Source: Alistipes sp.
GTDB lineage: Bacteria; Bacteroidota; Bacteroidia; Bacteroidales; Rikenellaceae
Direction of reading: 5' to 3'
Length of the DNA stretch: 64,000 nucleotides
Assembly: GCA_017624955.1 (NCBI GenBank)
Contig: JAGAMA010000024.1
Span: 62,001-126,000, forward strand
Part shown: positions 34,037 through 43,541 of the stretch, one piece after another
Layout: every line of letters begins with the position of its first letter
Position numbering within the stretch: the first letter of the stretch is position 1
Made by a program: the position numbers and the translations under genes
The notes under the pieces: model-generated
Seen by the model: the letters and a program-made list of their open reading frames with translations, nothing else
The model's database searches: none
Told to the model about the DNA's origin: nothing

Positions 34037-35509
34037 ATGCTCGAAAAATTGGCCAAACAGACCGCCATTTATGGCGTAAGCACGATCCTCGTGCGATTCC
34101 TGAGCTACCTGCTCACGCCCTTCTACACGCGCGTGTTCGGGCAGGAGGCTTACGGCATCGTCACGGATATCTATGCCCTGATTCCGTTGGCTTTAACGCT
34201 GCTGACGATGGGCATGGAGTCGAGCTACTTCCGCTTTGCCGCCAAGGCCGATGAGGCGGGTGGGGATGTGGGGCGTGCCAAGCAGCGTCTCTTCACAACC
34301 ACCTGGACCATCACGACCCTGGCCGCCCTGCTCTTTGTCGTCGTGGTGTCGCTCGGCCGTAGCGAGATTGCCTCCTGGATGGGCGAAGCCTATGTCATCC
34401 ACCCCGAATATATCTCGTGGGTGGCACTGATTATCCTCTTGGATGTCTCGTCGGCCATCCCCTTTGCCCGCCTGCGGGAGGAGCGCCGCTCGATGACCTT
34501 CGTGGGGTTGAAGCTGGTCAGCGTGGTGATCAATGTGGCGTTGGCCTTTGCGTTTGGTGCTGCGGGGCTCTTTGCCACCGACTTTGGTGTGGGGTGGGTC
34601 TTTGTGGCCAACCTGGTAGCGAGCGCCATCACCTGGCTCTGGCTCTTGGGGTGCACGAAGTGCTTCCGCCCGGCCATTGACGGCGCGCTCTTGCGGCGCA
34701 TCCTGGTCTACTCGCTCCCGCTGTTGGTGGGCGGACTGGCCGGCACGGCCAACGAGTTCCTGGATCGCCAGCTCATCAAGTACCTTGTTCCCGAGGGGGC
34801 GATGGCCGAGCTGGGTATCTACGGAGCGATCACGAAGATTGCCGTGGTGATGATGCTCTTCTACCAGATGTACCGCCTGGCTGCCGAGCCCTTCTTCCTC
34901 TCGAACTTCAAGAAGGAGGAGTTCAAGGAGATGAATGCCGCCGCCATGAAGTACTACCTGATGGCCTCGATGCTCATCTTCCTCGGCATAGCCCTCTTCC
35001 GCGACCTTTTTGCGCTGATCGTGGGGCGGGACTTCCGCGAGGGTATCCACATCCTGCCCGTGGTGCTGATGAGCAATGTGCTGGCCGGCGTGTGGCTCAA
35101 CCTCTCGTTTTGGTACAAGCGTGAGGAGCGTACCTCGTTGGCCATTGTGGTCACGGTGGCGGGATTGTTGGTCACGCTGCCCGCGGGCTTTGCCCTGATT
35201 CCCGTGTTGGGGTACTACGGTGCCGCCTGGATGCGTTTGATGAGTGAGCTGACAATGGTCTTGGTAAGTCTCTACCTCACCCGTCGCTTCTATCCCACCC
35301 CCTACGCCTGGGGTCGGATTTTGGAGTATGTCGGGGTGGCGCTCTTGCTCTTTGTCGGTGCGGAGTGGATCGGAGAGTGGTGTGGCGAGGCGCGCATTGC
35401 AGCCTATGGCGTGAATGTGGTGCTCTTTACGGGCTATGTCGCCTACCTCATTTGGCGCGATAAGATAGATGTAAAGGGGATGGTGCGAGCCGTCCTGAAA
35501 CGAAAATAG
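34037..35509 (+). CDS. Polysaccharide/lipid flippase (MATE/MOP superfamily)
   Basis: A 490-residue inner-membrane protein with about 12-14 hydrophobic segments and the Wzx-like start LEKLAKQTAIYGVSTILVRFLSYLLTPFYTRVFGQEAYG. Such proteins flip lipid-linked sugars for polysaccharide or O-antigen assembly. The frame continues upstream to 33944, but that part contains the promoter, so MLEKLAKQ at 34037 is taken as the start. holB starts 9 bases after its stop. Substrate unknown. Confidence 0.87.
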   Translation: MLEKLAKQTAIYGVSTILVRFLSYLLTPFYTRVFGQEAYGIVTDIYALIPLALTLLTMGMESSYFRFAAKADEAGGDVGRAKQRLFTTTWTITTLAALLFVVVVSLGRSEIASWMGEAYVIHPEYISWVALIILLDVSSAIPFARLREERRSMTFVGLKLVSVVINVALAFAFGAAGLFATDFGVGWVFVANLVASAITWLWLLGCTKCFRPAIDGALLRRILVYSLPLLVGGLAGTANEFLDRQLIKYLVPEGAMAELGIYGAITKIAVVMMLFYQMYRLAAEPFFLSNFKKEEFKEMNAAAMKYYLMASMLIFLGIALFRDLFALIVGRDFREGIHILPVVLMSNVLAGVWLNLSFWYKREERTSLAIVVTVAGLLVTLPAGFALIPVLGYYGAAWMRLMSELTMVLVSLYLTRRFYPTPYAWGRILEYVGVALLLFVGAEWIGEWCGEARIAAYGVNVVLFTGYVAYLIWRDKIDVKGMVRAVLKRK

Positions 35510-35518
35510 CGAAGAAAG

Positions 35519-36664
35519 ATGCAGTTTAAGGATATCATCGGACAGGAGGAGTTGAAACGCCATTTGGTTCGCTCGGTGGACCAGGGGCGTGTGAGCCATG
35601 CCCAGCTCTTTACCGGCACGGCCGGTCAGGGGTCGTTGGCGATGGCCGTGGCCTACTTCCAATACATTTGTTGTCGTCATCGTCACGATGGCGACTCGTG
35701 TGGCGAGTGCCCCGACTGCCGACAGATTGCCGCCCTGGCACACCCCGACCTGCACCTGGTCTTTCCGGTCAATAAGCAGGGTAAGAAGTCGGGCGAGAAG
35801 ATGCTCTCGGACGAATTTCTCCCCCTTTTCCGCACCCTCTTTGCGGAGCGTGGCGGCTACTTCTCGCCCCGCGAGTGGTACGAGCGTTTGGACCTCGGCA
35901 AGACACTCAAGGGTATGATCTCGGCCGGCGAGGCGGATGAGATTATCCGCAAATTGGCCTTCAAGAGCTTCGAGGCGGAGTACAAGGCGATGCTCATCTG
36001 GTTGCCGGAGACGATGAACGAGGAGGCGGCCAACAAGATCCTCAAGATCCTCGAGGAGCCGTGGGAGAAGACCCTCTTCCTGCTCGTCTCGGAGCAGCCG
36101 ATCCGCCTCTTGCCGACCATCCTTTCGCGTACGCAGGAGGTCAATGTGGGGCGCATCGACAAGGAGGTCCTGGCCCGCCTGGCTGCCGAGGAGGGGGTGA
36201 GCGATCCGTTGCAGGCCCGCAACATGGCCCGCCTGGCGGATGGCGATTTGTTGGAGCTGCGCCACCTTCTGACGGGTGAGAGCGACCAGCAGCGCAAGGA
36301 GAACTTCGACCTCTTCTGCTCGCTCATGCGCCTCAGTTACAACGATAAGCACCTGGAGCTGATCACCTGGGCCGAGGAGGTAGCCTCGCTCCCTCGTGAG
36401 CAGCAGCGCGGCATGTTGCGCGATGCGGCACGCCTCTTGCGCGAGAGCTTTATGCTCCACGCCGGCATGAACGATATCTCCTACCTGTGGGGTGAGGAGC
36501 TTCAGTTCTGCTCAAAGTTAGCCCCCTTTGTGGGCGTTGAAAATATCGAACCGCTCCTTGCCCAGATCGAGACGGCGCAGGCCCAGATCAACCAAAACGG
36601 CAATTCGACGATTGTATTTACCCATTTTGCTTTAGCGGTAAGCAAGATGATTAAACATTTGTAA
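35519..36664 (+). CDS. holB: DNA polymerase III delta-prime subunit
   Basis: A 381-residue clamp-loader subunit. It starts with FKDIIGQEELKRHLVRSVDQGRVSHAQLF, has a degenerate P-loop (GTAGQGSLA) as expected for delta-prime, a zinc-type cysteine cluster (CCRHRHDGDSCGECPDC), and the conserved NEEAANKILKILEEPWEKTLFLLVSEQPIRLLPTI split over two parts. It works with DnaX in loading the sliding clamp. It follows the flippase by 9 bases and precedes folK by 13 bases. Confidence 0.9.
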   Translation: MQFKDIIGQEELKRHLVRSVDQGRVSHAQLFTGTAGQGSLAMAVAYFQYICCRHRHDGDSCGECPDCRQIAALAHPDLHLVFPVNKQGKKSGEKMLSDEFLPLFRTLFAERGGYFSPREWYERLDLGKTLKGMISAGEADEIIRKLAFKSFEAEYKAMLIWLPETMNEEAANKILKILEEPWEKTLFLLVSEQPIRLLPTILSRTQEVNVGRIDKEVLARLAAEEGVSDPLQARNMARLADGDLLELRHLLTGESDQQRKENFDLFCSLMRLSYNDKHLELITWAEEVASLPREQQRGMLRDAARLLRESFMLHAGMNDISYLWGEELQFCSKLAPFVGVENIEPLLAQIETAQAQINQNGNSTIVFTHFALAVSKMIKHL

Positions 36665-36677
36665 TTCATTTGACGAC

Positions 36678-37184
36678 ATGGCACGAGTAGCACTTCTTCT
36701 GGGAGGCAACGAGGGTGACATGAAGCGCACCCTGCAAACAGCCCAGCGCCTGATCAACGAGCGCGTGGGTGCCGTAATGCGTTGTTCGCATCGTTATCAA
36801 AGCCCCGCATGGGGATTTAAGAGTGAGACCCTCTTCACGAACCAGGCACTGGAGATCTCGACCGACCTCTCGCCGATCGAGGTGCTTGAGGCCGTGCAGC
36901 AGATCGAGAACGAGCTGGGGCGCAACCGCGCTGCCGAGCAGATCGAGAAGGCTGCTACGGGGGCGCGTTACTCCTCGCGTCCGATCGACATCGACATCAT
37001 CTTCTACGGCTCGGAGGTCATCCGCGAGGAGCGCCTTACGGTACCTCACCCGCTGCTTGCCGAGCGTGAATTTGCCCTGCAACCCCTGGCCGAGATCATG
37101 CGTTCGTTCCGCCACCCCGTGACGGGCGTGAGCGTGGGCGAGATGCTCGATGCAGTGCGTACCGCGGAGGTCGTCACCGAATAA
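36678..37184 (+). CDS. folK: HPPK, folate biosynthesis pyrophosphokinase
   Basis: A 168-residue 6-hydroxymethyl-7,8-dihydropterin pyrophosphokinase that transfers pyrophosphate from ATP in folate synthesis. Conserved stretches are LLLGGNEGDMKRTL, YQSPAWGFKSETLFTNQAL and SRPIDIDIIFYG. It is transcribed with holB and lies far from folB (52420) in this window. Confidence 0.93.
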   Translation: MARVALLLGGNEGDMKRTLQTAQRLINERVGAVMRCSHRYQSPAWGFKSETLFTNQALEISTDLSPIEVLEAVQQIENELGRNRAAEQIEKAATGARYSSRPIDIDIIFYGSEVIREERLTVPHPLLAEREFALQPLAEIMRSFRHPVTGVSVGEMLDAVRTAEVVTE

Positions 37185-37193
37185 CGAAACGGC

Positions 37194-38147
37194 ATGAAAA
37201 GATACCTGCTTTGTGCTTTTGCGGCCATGTTGCTGCTCAATTCCTGTTTTAAGGATGTGGAGGAGAATACGACCTACCTCCTCAAACCCTTGGTGCAATA
37301 CACCTCGGGCGGTATGAATGAGCCGCTCGAGGGGGTGATCGGCTACGCCTTTGAGGCCGATACGACCGAGTGGACGGTGCTCTCGTATGAGGATGCCGTA
37401 CATGGCATCATTTCGCGCAAGGATAACCCTTCGGAGCAAATCGCCACCCCCCTTGCCGAGGCGCTGCCGAGCGAAATCGAGGGCATGGCGGACCGCATCG
37501 AGCTTACCCTGCCGCCGCGCAGTGTGATGCTGCTTATGGTTGATACGGTCAATCGCCTCTATGCCTACACCGAGGTCGAGATGAAGGAGAACATCGGCAA
37601 GCTCTATGTGACGCTGATCTTCAAACCGTGGAAGGAGGCCACCTCGTGGAAGGAGGGCTGGAGCTTCTACAACCCCTTCTTCGAGCCGACCGTGACGATC
37701 GAAAGCTTTGTCAAGGTGGCGGCCGAGCAGACCGAGAACGGCACTCCCGAGACGATCCAAAATGTGAAGGTGATGGCCTTTGCCGCCGATACGACCGAGT
37801 GGCGCATCGCCTCCTACGACGATGCCGTGGGCGGCATGCTCACCTCGAAGCAGGATTCGCTCGTCACGCGTACGAACCCCGAGTTTAACGGCTATGAGAC
37901 GAACGAGAAGGGCACCTTCCGCATGCAAGTCAGCGCCTCGCCGCTGATGGTGGTCGTGGTGGATCGCACCCACCGCCTCTACGCCTACTCGAAGCAGACG
38001 GTCGATTTTGCCGACCCCACGCTTTCGCCCACCTTCTCCGTGCTCTTCCCCCTCTGGCAGACGAGCTGGATCATGGAGCAGAACGGCTGGCGCGTGGTGA
38101 ACCCCGAATATGAACCCGCGGAGGAGCAGACCCCCGCGATCGAATAA
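37194..38147 (+). CDS. Lipoprotein with two tandem copies of an unknown domain
   Basis: A 317-residue lipoprotein (LLLNSC, cysteine 18) with no recognised family. Two similar halves are visible: FEADTTEWTVLSYEDAVHG (about 53-71), VNRLYAYTEVE and WKEGWSFYNP in the first; FAADTTEWRIASYDDAVGG (about 199-217), THRLYAYSKQ and MEQNGWRVVNP in the second. This points to an internal duplication of about 130 residues. It starts 9 bases after folK and is followed 10 bases later by the Ig-like lipoprotein, so the genes may work together in the envelope. Confidence 0.75.
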   Translation: MKRYLLCAFAAMLLLNSCFKDVEENTTYLLKPLVQYTSGGMNEPLEGVIGYAFEADTTEWTVLSYEDAVHGIISRKDNPSEQIATPLAEALPSEIEGMADRIELTLPPRSVMLLMVDTVNRLYAYTEVEMKENIGKLYVTLIFKPWKEATSWKEGWSFYNPFFEPTVTIESFVKVAAEQTENGTPETIQNVKVMAFAADTTEWRIASYDDAVGGMLTSKQDSLVTRTNPEFNGYETNEKGTFRMQVSASPLMVVVVDRTHRLYAYSKQTVDFADPTLSPTFSVLFPLWQTSWIMEQNGWRVVNPEYEPAEEQTPAIE

Positions 38148-38157
38148 CCCACTGAAG

Positions 38158-40230
38158 ATGATTCGACTAAAGAACCCGATAACCCTCCTGCGCACAGCCG
38201 TGGCGGTGCTCTTTGCCTCGGCCTTCCTGTGCCGTTGCGCCACGATCGGCTCTCCGACCGGAGGACCCAAAGATTCGTTGCCGCCCGTGATCGTGAACCT
38301 CACGCCCGACAACTTCTCGACCAATCGTCCCCTGACGGGCCACGAGCGTATCGTGATCGAGTTTGACGAGTATGTCCAGATCAAGGATCAGCAGAAGGAG
38401 TTCTACACCTCGCCTGCGATGAAGAAGAAGCCCCTGATTACGCTCAAGGGCAAGGGCATTGTGGTACAGCTGCGCGACACGCTGGAGCCTAATACGACCT
38501 ATGCGCTGAACTTCGGCGGCTCGATCCGCGACAACAACGAGAACAACCCGCTCAACGCCATGCGTTATGTCTTCTCGACAGGCCCCGAGGTTGATTCGAT
38601 GATCGTCTCGGGCTATACGGCCGACAGTTACAAGGCCGACTCCGTATCGAAGAGCTTCATCTGGTTCTTCGCTGCCGACTCGGTGGAGCAGGTCATCGAC
38701 CACGACTCGACGATCTTCAAGTATAAGCCCGACGTGATTGCTCGTGCCGAGAACAACGGTATCTTCATCGCCCAAAACCTCAAGCCGATTCCCTACCGCG
38801 TCTATGCCGTGCAGGACAAGAACGACAACCAGATGTATGAGCCGGGTACCGACCAGGTGGGCTTCCTGAGCGAGGCTGTTAACCCTGCCGACCAGCCCGA
38901 CTTCGCCATTTGGTACGACTCGTTGCGCCTCTACCCCTCGGCCGAGCCGCAGCTCTACTTCCGCATGTTCACCGACCGCGCCTTCCGTCGTCAGGTGTTG
39001 CAGGAGTCGAAGCGCCCGTTGCAGCACAAAGCCGAGCTCTACTTCTCGGCTGCGCACCCCGAAATTTCGCTCCTGAAGTTCGACAGCATCCCCTCGGACA
39101 GCATCCTGATCGAGCCGGTGACCGAGGGCCACGATACGCTCAACCTTTGGTTCAACATGCGCCCCGAGGCACTGCCCGATACGATCAAGGGCGAGATGAT
39201 CTACTTCAAGCACGACACGGCCAACATCCTGCGGCCCGATACCGTGGAGCTGAAGCTCGCATGGCGTAAGATCGAGTCGAAGGAGGAGGAGAAGGAGCGC
39301 GAACGCATCGAGCGTGAGCGCCGGAAGGCCGAGGCTGCGGGCGAAAGCTACGAGGAGCCGAAGAAGCCCAGCCCCTTCAAGCACACGATCCCCGAGAAGG
39401 CCGATATCAACCCCGAGAAGCACCTCTCGATCGAGTTCGACTATCCGCTCATCAAGATCGACTCGAGCCGCATCCTGCTGACCCGCACGCTGGAGGATGG
39501 TACGGTGGAGGATCGCACGCTGCACTTTGTGCAGGACACCTTCAGCATGCGCCGCTATGAGTTGCGCAGCGATTGGGAGACGGGTGGCACCTACACGCTC
39601 ACGATCCCCGAGGGGGCGTTGGAGAATGTGGCGCGCGAGAAGAACGACTCGATTGTGGCCACCTATACGGTCTACGACCCCGAGAAGTATGCCGTGCTTT
39701 TGATCGACGTCAAGTCGGCCGATCCCGAGGCTACCTACATCATCCAGCAGCTCGACCAGGGCGGCAAGATGCAGCAGGAGAAGCGCGATGTGAAGGCGGG
39801 CCGCGTGCAGTTTAACTATGTCCCCGTGGGCGAGATTCAGATCCGTGTCATGGAGGATAAGAACCGCAACGGCAAGTGGGATACGGGTAACGTGGTCGAG
39901 CTGCGCCAGCCCGAGCGCACGGAGCTCTATGCCGATGAGGAGGGGGAGACCCTCTTCGCCACGAAGGCCAACTGGGAGATCGAGCTGACGATCGACATGG
40001 ATCGCCTGTTTGCCCCGATGACGATGAAGTCCTTGCAGCAGATGCTCGATGAGCGCGAGCTGCGCCGCCTGGAGCGCGAATTCGAGAAGCGCGTGAAGGA
40101 GGGTCCGAAGCGTGGTGACGACCACAACCACGGCGGAAGCGGCATGGGCGGCTTTGGTGGTGGCATGGGCGGCTTCGGCGGCGGCATGGGCAGCACGATG
40201 AATATGACGGGCGGAATGTTCAACCGATAA
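38158..40230 (+). CDS. Ig-like domain lipoprotein with glycine-rich tail
   Basis: A 690-residue lipoprotein; the lipidated cysteine lies in LCRCATIGSPTGGPKDSLPP. The region after it resembles Bacteroidales Ig-like domain proteins of the Big_5 type (PPVIVNLTPDNFSTNRPL, TTYALNFGGSIRDNNENN). A charged helical stretch (EEEKEREREIERER type, about residue 380) lies in the middle, and the C-terminus carries Gly-Met-Gly-Gly-Phe repeats. The earlier in-frame ATG at 38110 overlaps the previous gene and is not used. Function unknown; it is likely attached to the outer membrane. Confidence 0.75.
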   Translation: MIRLKNPITLLRTAVAVLFASAFLCRCATIGSPTGGPKDSLPPVIVNLTPDNFSTNRPLTGHERIVIEFDEYVQIKDQQKEFYTSPAMKKKPLITLKGKGIVVQLRDTLEPNTTYALNFGGSIRDNNENNPLNAMRYVFSTGPEVDSMIVSGYTADSYKADSVSKSFIWFFAADSVEQVIDHDSTIFKYKPDVIARAENNGIFIAQNLKPIPYRVYAVQDKNDNQMYEPGTDQVGFLSEAVNPADQPDFAIWYDSLRLYPSAEPQLYFRMFTDRAFRRQVLQESKRPLQHKAELYFSAAHPEISLLKFDSIPSDSILIEPVTEGHDTLNLWFNMRPEALPDTIKGEMIYFKHDTANILRPDTVELKLAWRKIESKEEEKERERIERERRKAEAAGESYEEPKKPSPFKHTIPEKADINPEKHLSIEFDYPLIKIDSSRILLTRTLEDGTVEDRTLHFVQDTFSMRRYELRSDWETGGTYTLTIPEGALENVAREKNDSIVATYTVYDPEKYAVLLIDVKSADPEATYIIQQLDQGGKMQQEKRDVKAGRVQFNYVPVGEIQIRVMEDKNRNGKWDTGNVVELRQPERTELYADEEGETLFATKANWEIELTIDMDRLFAPMTMKSLQQMLDERELRRLEREFEKRVKEGPKRGDDHNHGGSGMGGFGGGMGGFGGGMGSTMNMTGGMFNR

Positions 40231-40238
40231 AGCACATT

Positions 40239-41027
40239 ATGAAACGAACGACAATAAGCCTTCTTTTTACCCTCGCCCTGCTGCTTGTGAGCCTCACGGC
40301 CACGGCCCAGCACACCTTTGGTGTCTATGGTGGTGGCGGCATGGCCAACGGCCGCTTTGAGCCGACGCAGGAGACCAAACCGATCTGGGGCACCATCACC
40401 TTCGGTGCTTCGTGGCGCTACTACTCGCCCCAGCGCGTTGTGGGTGGTGTGGGTGCCGACCTGGAGTTTATCCAGCGTGGTTTCAGCATCGCCACCAACA
40501 CCTCGCGTGTGGACGATCCGAAAGACTACCTCTACTACACGCGCCGTGTCAATTCGATGATGTTGCCCATCGTTTGGCAGCCCCATACCTACATGTTCAA
40601 CCGCCACCTGCGCCTCTATGGCGAGGCGGGTGTTACCTTCAGCTACAACCTCTCGTCGGACTACGAGATCGAGAAGTTGGTCGGTGGCGAGAAGGTCGTT
40701 GAGGAGGGCGAGTACCACTTCTCTACGGTGCGCGACAATCGTTGGGGCTACGGCCTGTGTGCCGGCGGCGGTCTGGCGATTCTCATCAACCGCTTCGAGG
40801 TGGTGGCGCGTGCCCGCTACTACTTCGGCTACTCGGACATCCTCCGCAATCGCAACAAACACTACGACACGATCGAGGGCTTCACGCTCACTCCGTTGCG
40901 TTCGCCCCTGGATAACCTGACGATCACGATCGGTCTTTCGTACCGCTTCATCAAGGAGGGCTTCGACAGTTGGAAGCCTCGCCGCAAGCGTGAGAAGAAC
41001 CGCGAGGTCTTTGAATTTGCACAATAA
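40239..41027 (+). CDS. Outer-membrane beta-barrel protein
   Basis: A 262-residue protein with a signal peptide ending TATAQ (about residue 25) and alternating strand patterns typical of an 8- or 10-stranded porin-like barrel (HTFGVYGGGGMANGRF, LYGEAGVTFSYNL, WGYGLCAGGGLAILINRFEVVARARYYFGY). It ends in a charged tail after the barrel. It resembles PorT/OmpW-like barrels of the order. It lies 8 bases after the Ig-like gene. Confidence 0.7.
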   Translation: MKRTTISLLFTLALLLVSLTATAQHTFGVYGGGGMANGRFEPTQETKPIWGTITFGASWRYYSPQRVVGGVGADLEFIQRGFSIATNTSRVDDPKDYLYYTRRVNSMMLPIVWQPHTYMFNRHLRLYGEAGVTFSYNLSSDYEIEKLVGGEKVVEEGEYHFSTVRDNRWGYGLCAGGGLAILINRFEVVARARYYFGYSDILRNRNKHYDTIEGFTLTPLRSPLDNLTITIGLSYRFIKEGFDSWKPRRKREKNREVFEFAQ

Positions 41028-41041
41028 AAAATCAGCACAAT

Positions 41042-41380
41042 ATGGAAACTACACGCCAACAAAAGGTCTCGAAACAGATTCAACGAGACATCGCCGACAT
41101 CTTCCAGAAGGAGGGCGCACACCTCGTGCGTGGTCTTTTGGTGACGGTTACGACCGTCCGCGTATCGCCCGACTTCGGCTATGCGAAGATCTATGTCAGC
41201 GTCTTCCCCTTCGACAAGCACCCCCGGCTCCTCGCTACGCTGGAGGAGAACAATTGGTTCATCCGCCGTCAGCTGGGCCAGCGCATCCGCAACCAGCTCA
41301 AAGTTGTGCCCGAACTGCAGTTCTTCCTCGACGATTCGCTGGAGTATATCGAGAACATCGAAGAGGCGTTGAATCGCTAA
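41042..41380 (+). CDS. rbfA: Ribosome-binding factor A
   Basis: A 112-residue protein with the RbfA pattern: RQQKVSKQIQRDIADIFQKEG at the start, VTVTTVRVSPDFGYAKIYVSVFP and RIRNQLKVVPELQFFLDDSLEY. RbfA assists 16S rRNA maturation and 30S assembly. Normal length. An AT-rich repeat follows at 41399-41433. Confidence 0.93.
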   Translation: METTRQQKVSKQIQRDIADIFQKEGAHLVRGLLVTVTTVRVSPDFGYAKIYVSVFPFDKHPRLLATLEENNWFIRRQLGQRIRNQLKVVPELQFFLDDSLEYIENIEEALNR

Positions 41381-41398
41381 TGCGGTTCTAAATGCAAA

Positions 41399-41433
41399 AT
41401 TTAGAATTTAGAATTTAGAATTTAGAATTTAGA
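41399..41433. repeat. Five tandem copies of a 7-base unit (ATTTAGA)
   Basis: Copies start at 41399, 41406, 41413, 41420 and 41427. The following 41457-41490 is again AT-rich and resembles the reverse complement of the AATTAAAAATTA-type stretches seen near 51080 and 58450. Confidence 0.8.
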
Positions 41434-41496
41434 ATTATCGCCCCTAACCCCTTTCTAATTTTTAATTCTTAATTCATAATTTTTAATTCCCGACGT

Positions 41497-42702
41497 ATGC
41501 TCGCATCGCTCTTTGCCCGAAGGTATCTCTTCTCGACCAAATCGCGCTCGGTGATCAACCTGATTGCCGCCTTGAGCGTGGTGGCCGTGGCTATACCCGT
41601 GGCGGCGATGGTGATCCTGCTCTCGGTGACGAACGGCTTTGAGGGGTTGATCCACAGCTCCTACTCGGTCTTCGATGCCGACCTTACGGTGCGACCGCGA
41701 GCCGGGCAGAGCTTTCCGATCGAAAAGCTCGATACCGCCGCCATTGCCTCCGTGGAGGGGGTGGAGGCCTACTCCGTGATCCTGGAGCAGAAGATTCTTT
41801 TAGAGGCCAACGGTTATCAGACGACCGTCACGCTGCGCGGTGTGGATGATCGCTACCCCGAGGTGCTGCCGATCGACGAGGCGGTGACCGTGGGCGAGAG
41901 TCAATACCGCCTGGGAGAGCTGGAGCGCCTGTTGATGGGCCACGCCACGGCCTATGAGCTGGGCTTTCGACAGCTGCTCGGTGCACGGGTCAATCTCTAC
42001 GCCGTGCGACGTGGTTCGTTCTCCACGCTTGTCCCCTTTGCCAACTACAAGAGCCGCCGGCAGGTCCCTGTGGTGGGGCTCTTTGCGGTCGATTATGCGG
42101 CCGAGCGCGAGTACCTCGTAGCACCGTTGAGCCTTGCCGAGGAGTTGGGCGAACGATCGGGCGAGGCCTCGGCGCTGATTCTTAAGAGCAGCCACCCTGC
42201 GCGGACGAAGGCGGCCCTTCAGGAGTTGCTGGGCGAGGAGTTCGAGGTGGTGGGGCGCGAGGAGCTTCGTGCTTCGTTCTACCGCCTGGTAAAGCTGGAG
42301 AAGTGGGGTATCTTCTTCATCTCGCTCCTGGTGCTGCTCATTGCCTCCTTCTCGATTGTCGGAGCACTCTCGATGCTCATCATCGAGAAGCGCGCCGAGC
42401 GCGATACACTGCGCGCCCTGGGTGCTACCGAGCACTTCATCCGCACGATTTTCTGCCGCGAGGGCTACCTGATCTGCCTCCTCGGTGGGGGTATCGGTCT
42501 TGCGGTGGGGGTCGCGTTGAGCCTCGTGCAACAGCACCTGGGGCTGATCCGTATGCCGGTCGAGACCTTCCTCTCGAACAGCTACCCCGTGGCGCTGCAT
42601 GGCTTTGACCTGCTGTTGGTTGTGGCGGTCACGGCACTCATCGGTTGGGGACTTTCGACCCTCACCGTACACCACATGTTAAAAAACGAAACGCGTATAT
42701 GA
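41497..42702 (+). CDS. FtsX/LolE-family ABC transporter permease
   Basis: A 401-residue permease with one N-terminal membrane helix, a large periplasmic domain (about 50-265) and three C-terminal helices (GIFFISLLVLLIASFSIVGALSMLIIEK, GYLICLLGGGIGLAVGVALSLV, LLLVVAVTALIGWGLSTL). This is the MacB/LolCE shape used for lipoprotein release or efflux. The ATPase is not in the window. The next gene overlaps the stop by 4 bases (ATGA), suggesting shared translation. Confidence 0.88.
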   Translation: MLASLFARRYLFSTKSRSVINLIAALSVVAVAIPVAAMVILLSVTNGFEGLIHSSYSVFDADLTVRPRAGQSFPIEKLDTAAIASVEGVEAYSVILEQKILLEANGYQTTVTLRGVDDRYPEVLPIDEAVTVGESQYRLGELERLLMGHATAYELGFRQLLGARVNLYAVRRGSFSTLVPFANYKSRRQVPVVGLFAVDYAAEREYLVAPLSLAEELGERSGEASALILKSSHPARTKAALQELLGEEFEVVGREELRASFYRLVKLEKWGIFFISLLVLLIASFSIVGALSMLIIEKRAERDTLRALGATEHFIRTIFCREGYLICLLGGGIGLAVGVALSLVQQHLGLIRMPVETFLSNSYPVALHGFDLLLVVAVTALIGWGLSTLTVHHMLKNETRI

Positions 42703-43541
42703 AACGACTTTTAACCCTGCTGCTGCTTGGCATGCTGCTGCTCCCAACCGCTTGTAAGCGTACGGTGATCATCCCCGACGAGGAGCTTGCCATGATCTTC
42801 CGCGATGCCTTCCTCACGAATGCCTATGTCGAGCATAAGCGTATTAAGGAGGATTCGCTGAACCTCTACGCCCCGATCTTCGACCGCTACGGCTACACGA
42901 CCGAGGATGTGCAGCTCACGATCGGTAACTTCTCGAAGCGTAAGAGCGCCCGCCTGAGCGATGTGGTGGAGCGCGCCATCGAGCTTTTGGAGGAGGAGGG
43001 TTTGCGCTACGACCACCAGGTGGTGATTCTCGACACGATCAAGCAGGTCGCCCTGCGCCGAACGCGCACCGTGCTCTTGCAGGATTCGCTCATCGAGATT
43101 CGCCGTGCGCAGGATACGACGCTTGTGCACTTTACGCTGCCTGCCGAAGAGGGCGATTATGAATTGAGCTATAGCTACCGTGTCGATTCGCTCGATAAGA
43201 ATACGCGCCTGCAACGCAAGATGTGGTTTCAGCGCGCGAATGGTTCGAAGGGTTCGTTGCAGATCATGAACCTGCAACGCCACCGCGAGGAGCGCACCAC
43301 GCGCACCCTGCATGCCGACTCCTCGGTCGACTCGCTCCACCTGCAGCTGCTTGTGTTGCCCGAGAAGCCGAAGCGTACCTCCGTCACGATCCGCAACCTG
43401 CAGCTGGTGCATGTGCTTCCCGAGCGTGCCGCCATCGAGGAGCTCTATCGCCAACAGCTCGGCATCCGTATCTTTGCCGATGATTTTTTCGGTGCCGCTC
43501 TCGAAAAACAGCAACCCATTGAGAAGGATAGCATCCAATAG
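42699..43541 (+). CDS. DUF4296-type lipoprotein
   Basis: A 280-residue lipoprotein (LLLPTAC, cysteine 19) whose N-terminal part (IPDEELAMIFRDAFLTNAYVEH, YGYTTEDVQLTIGNFSKRK) resembles the DUF4296 domain of Bacteroidota. The second half is a beta-rich region with no recognised family. The start at 42699 overlaps the permease stop. The function is unknown. Confidence 0.75.
   Translation: MKRLLTLLLLGMLLLPTACKRTVIIPDEELAMIFRDAFLTNAYVEHKRIKEDSLNLYAPIFDRYGYTTEDVQLTIGNFSKRKSARLSDVVERAIELLEEEGLRYDHQVVILDTIKQVALRRTRTVLLQDSLIEIRRAQDTTLVHFTLPAEEGDYELSYSYRVDSLDKNTRLQRKMWFQRANGSKGSLQIMNLQRHREERTTRTLHADSSVDSLHLQLLVLPEKPKRTSVTIRNLQLVHVLPERAAIEELYRQQLGIRIFADDFFGAALEKQQPIEKDSIQ

Noticed and set aside
34193..36460. 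755-codon minus-strand frame opposite the flippase and holB
   Set aside because: His-, Gln- and Arg-rich antisense composition, no domain, and both plus-strand genes are certain.
38167..40131. 654-codon minus-strand frame opposite the Ig-like lipoprotein
   Set aside because: Antisense of a well-supported gene with no family match.
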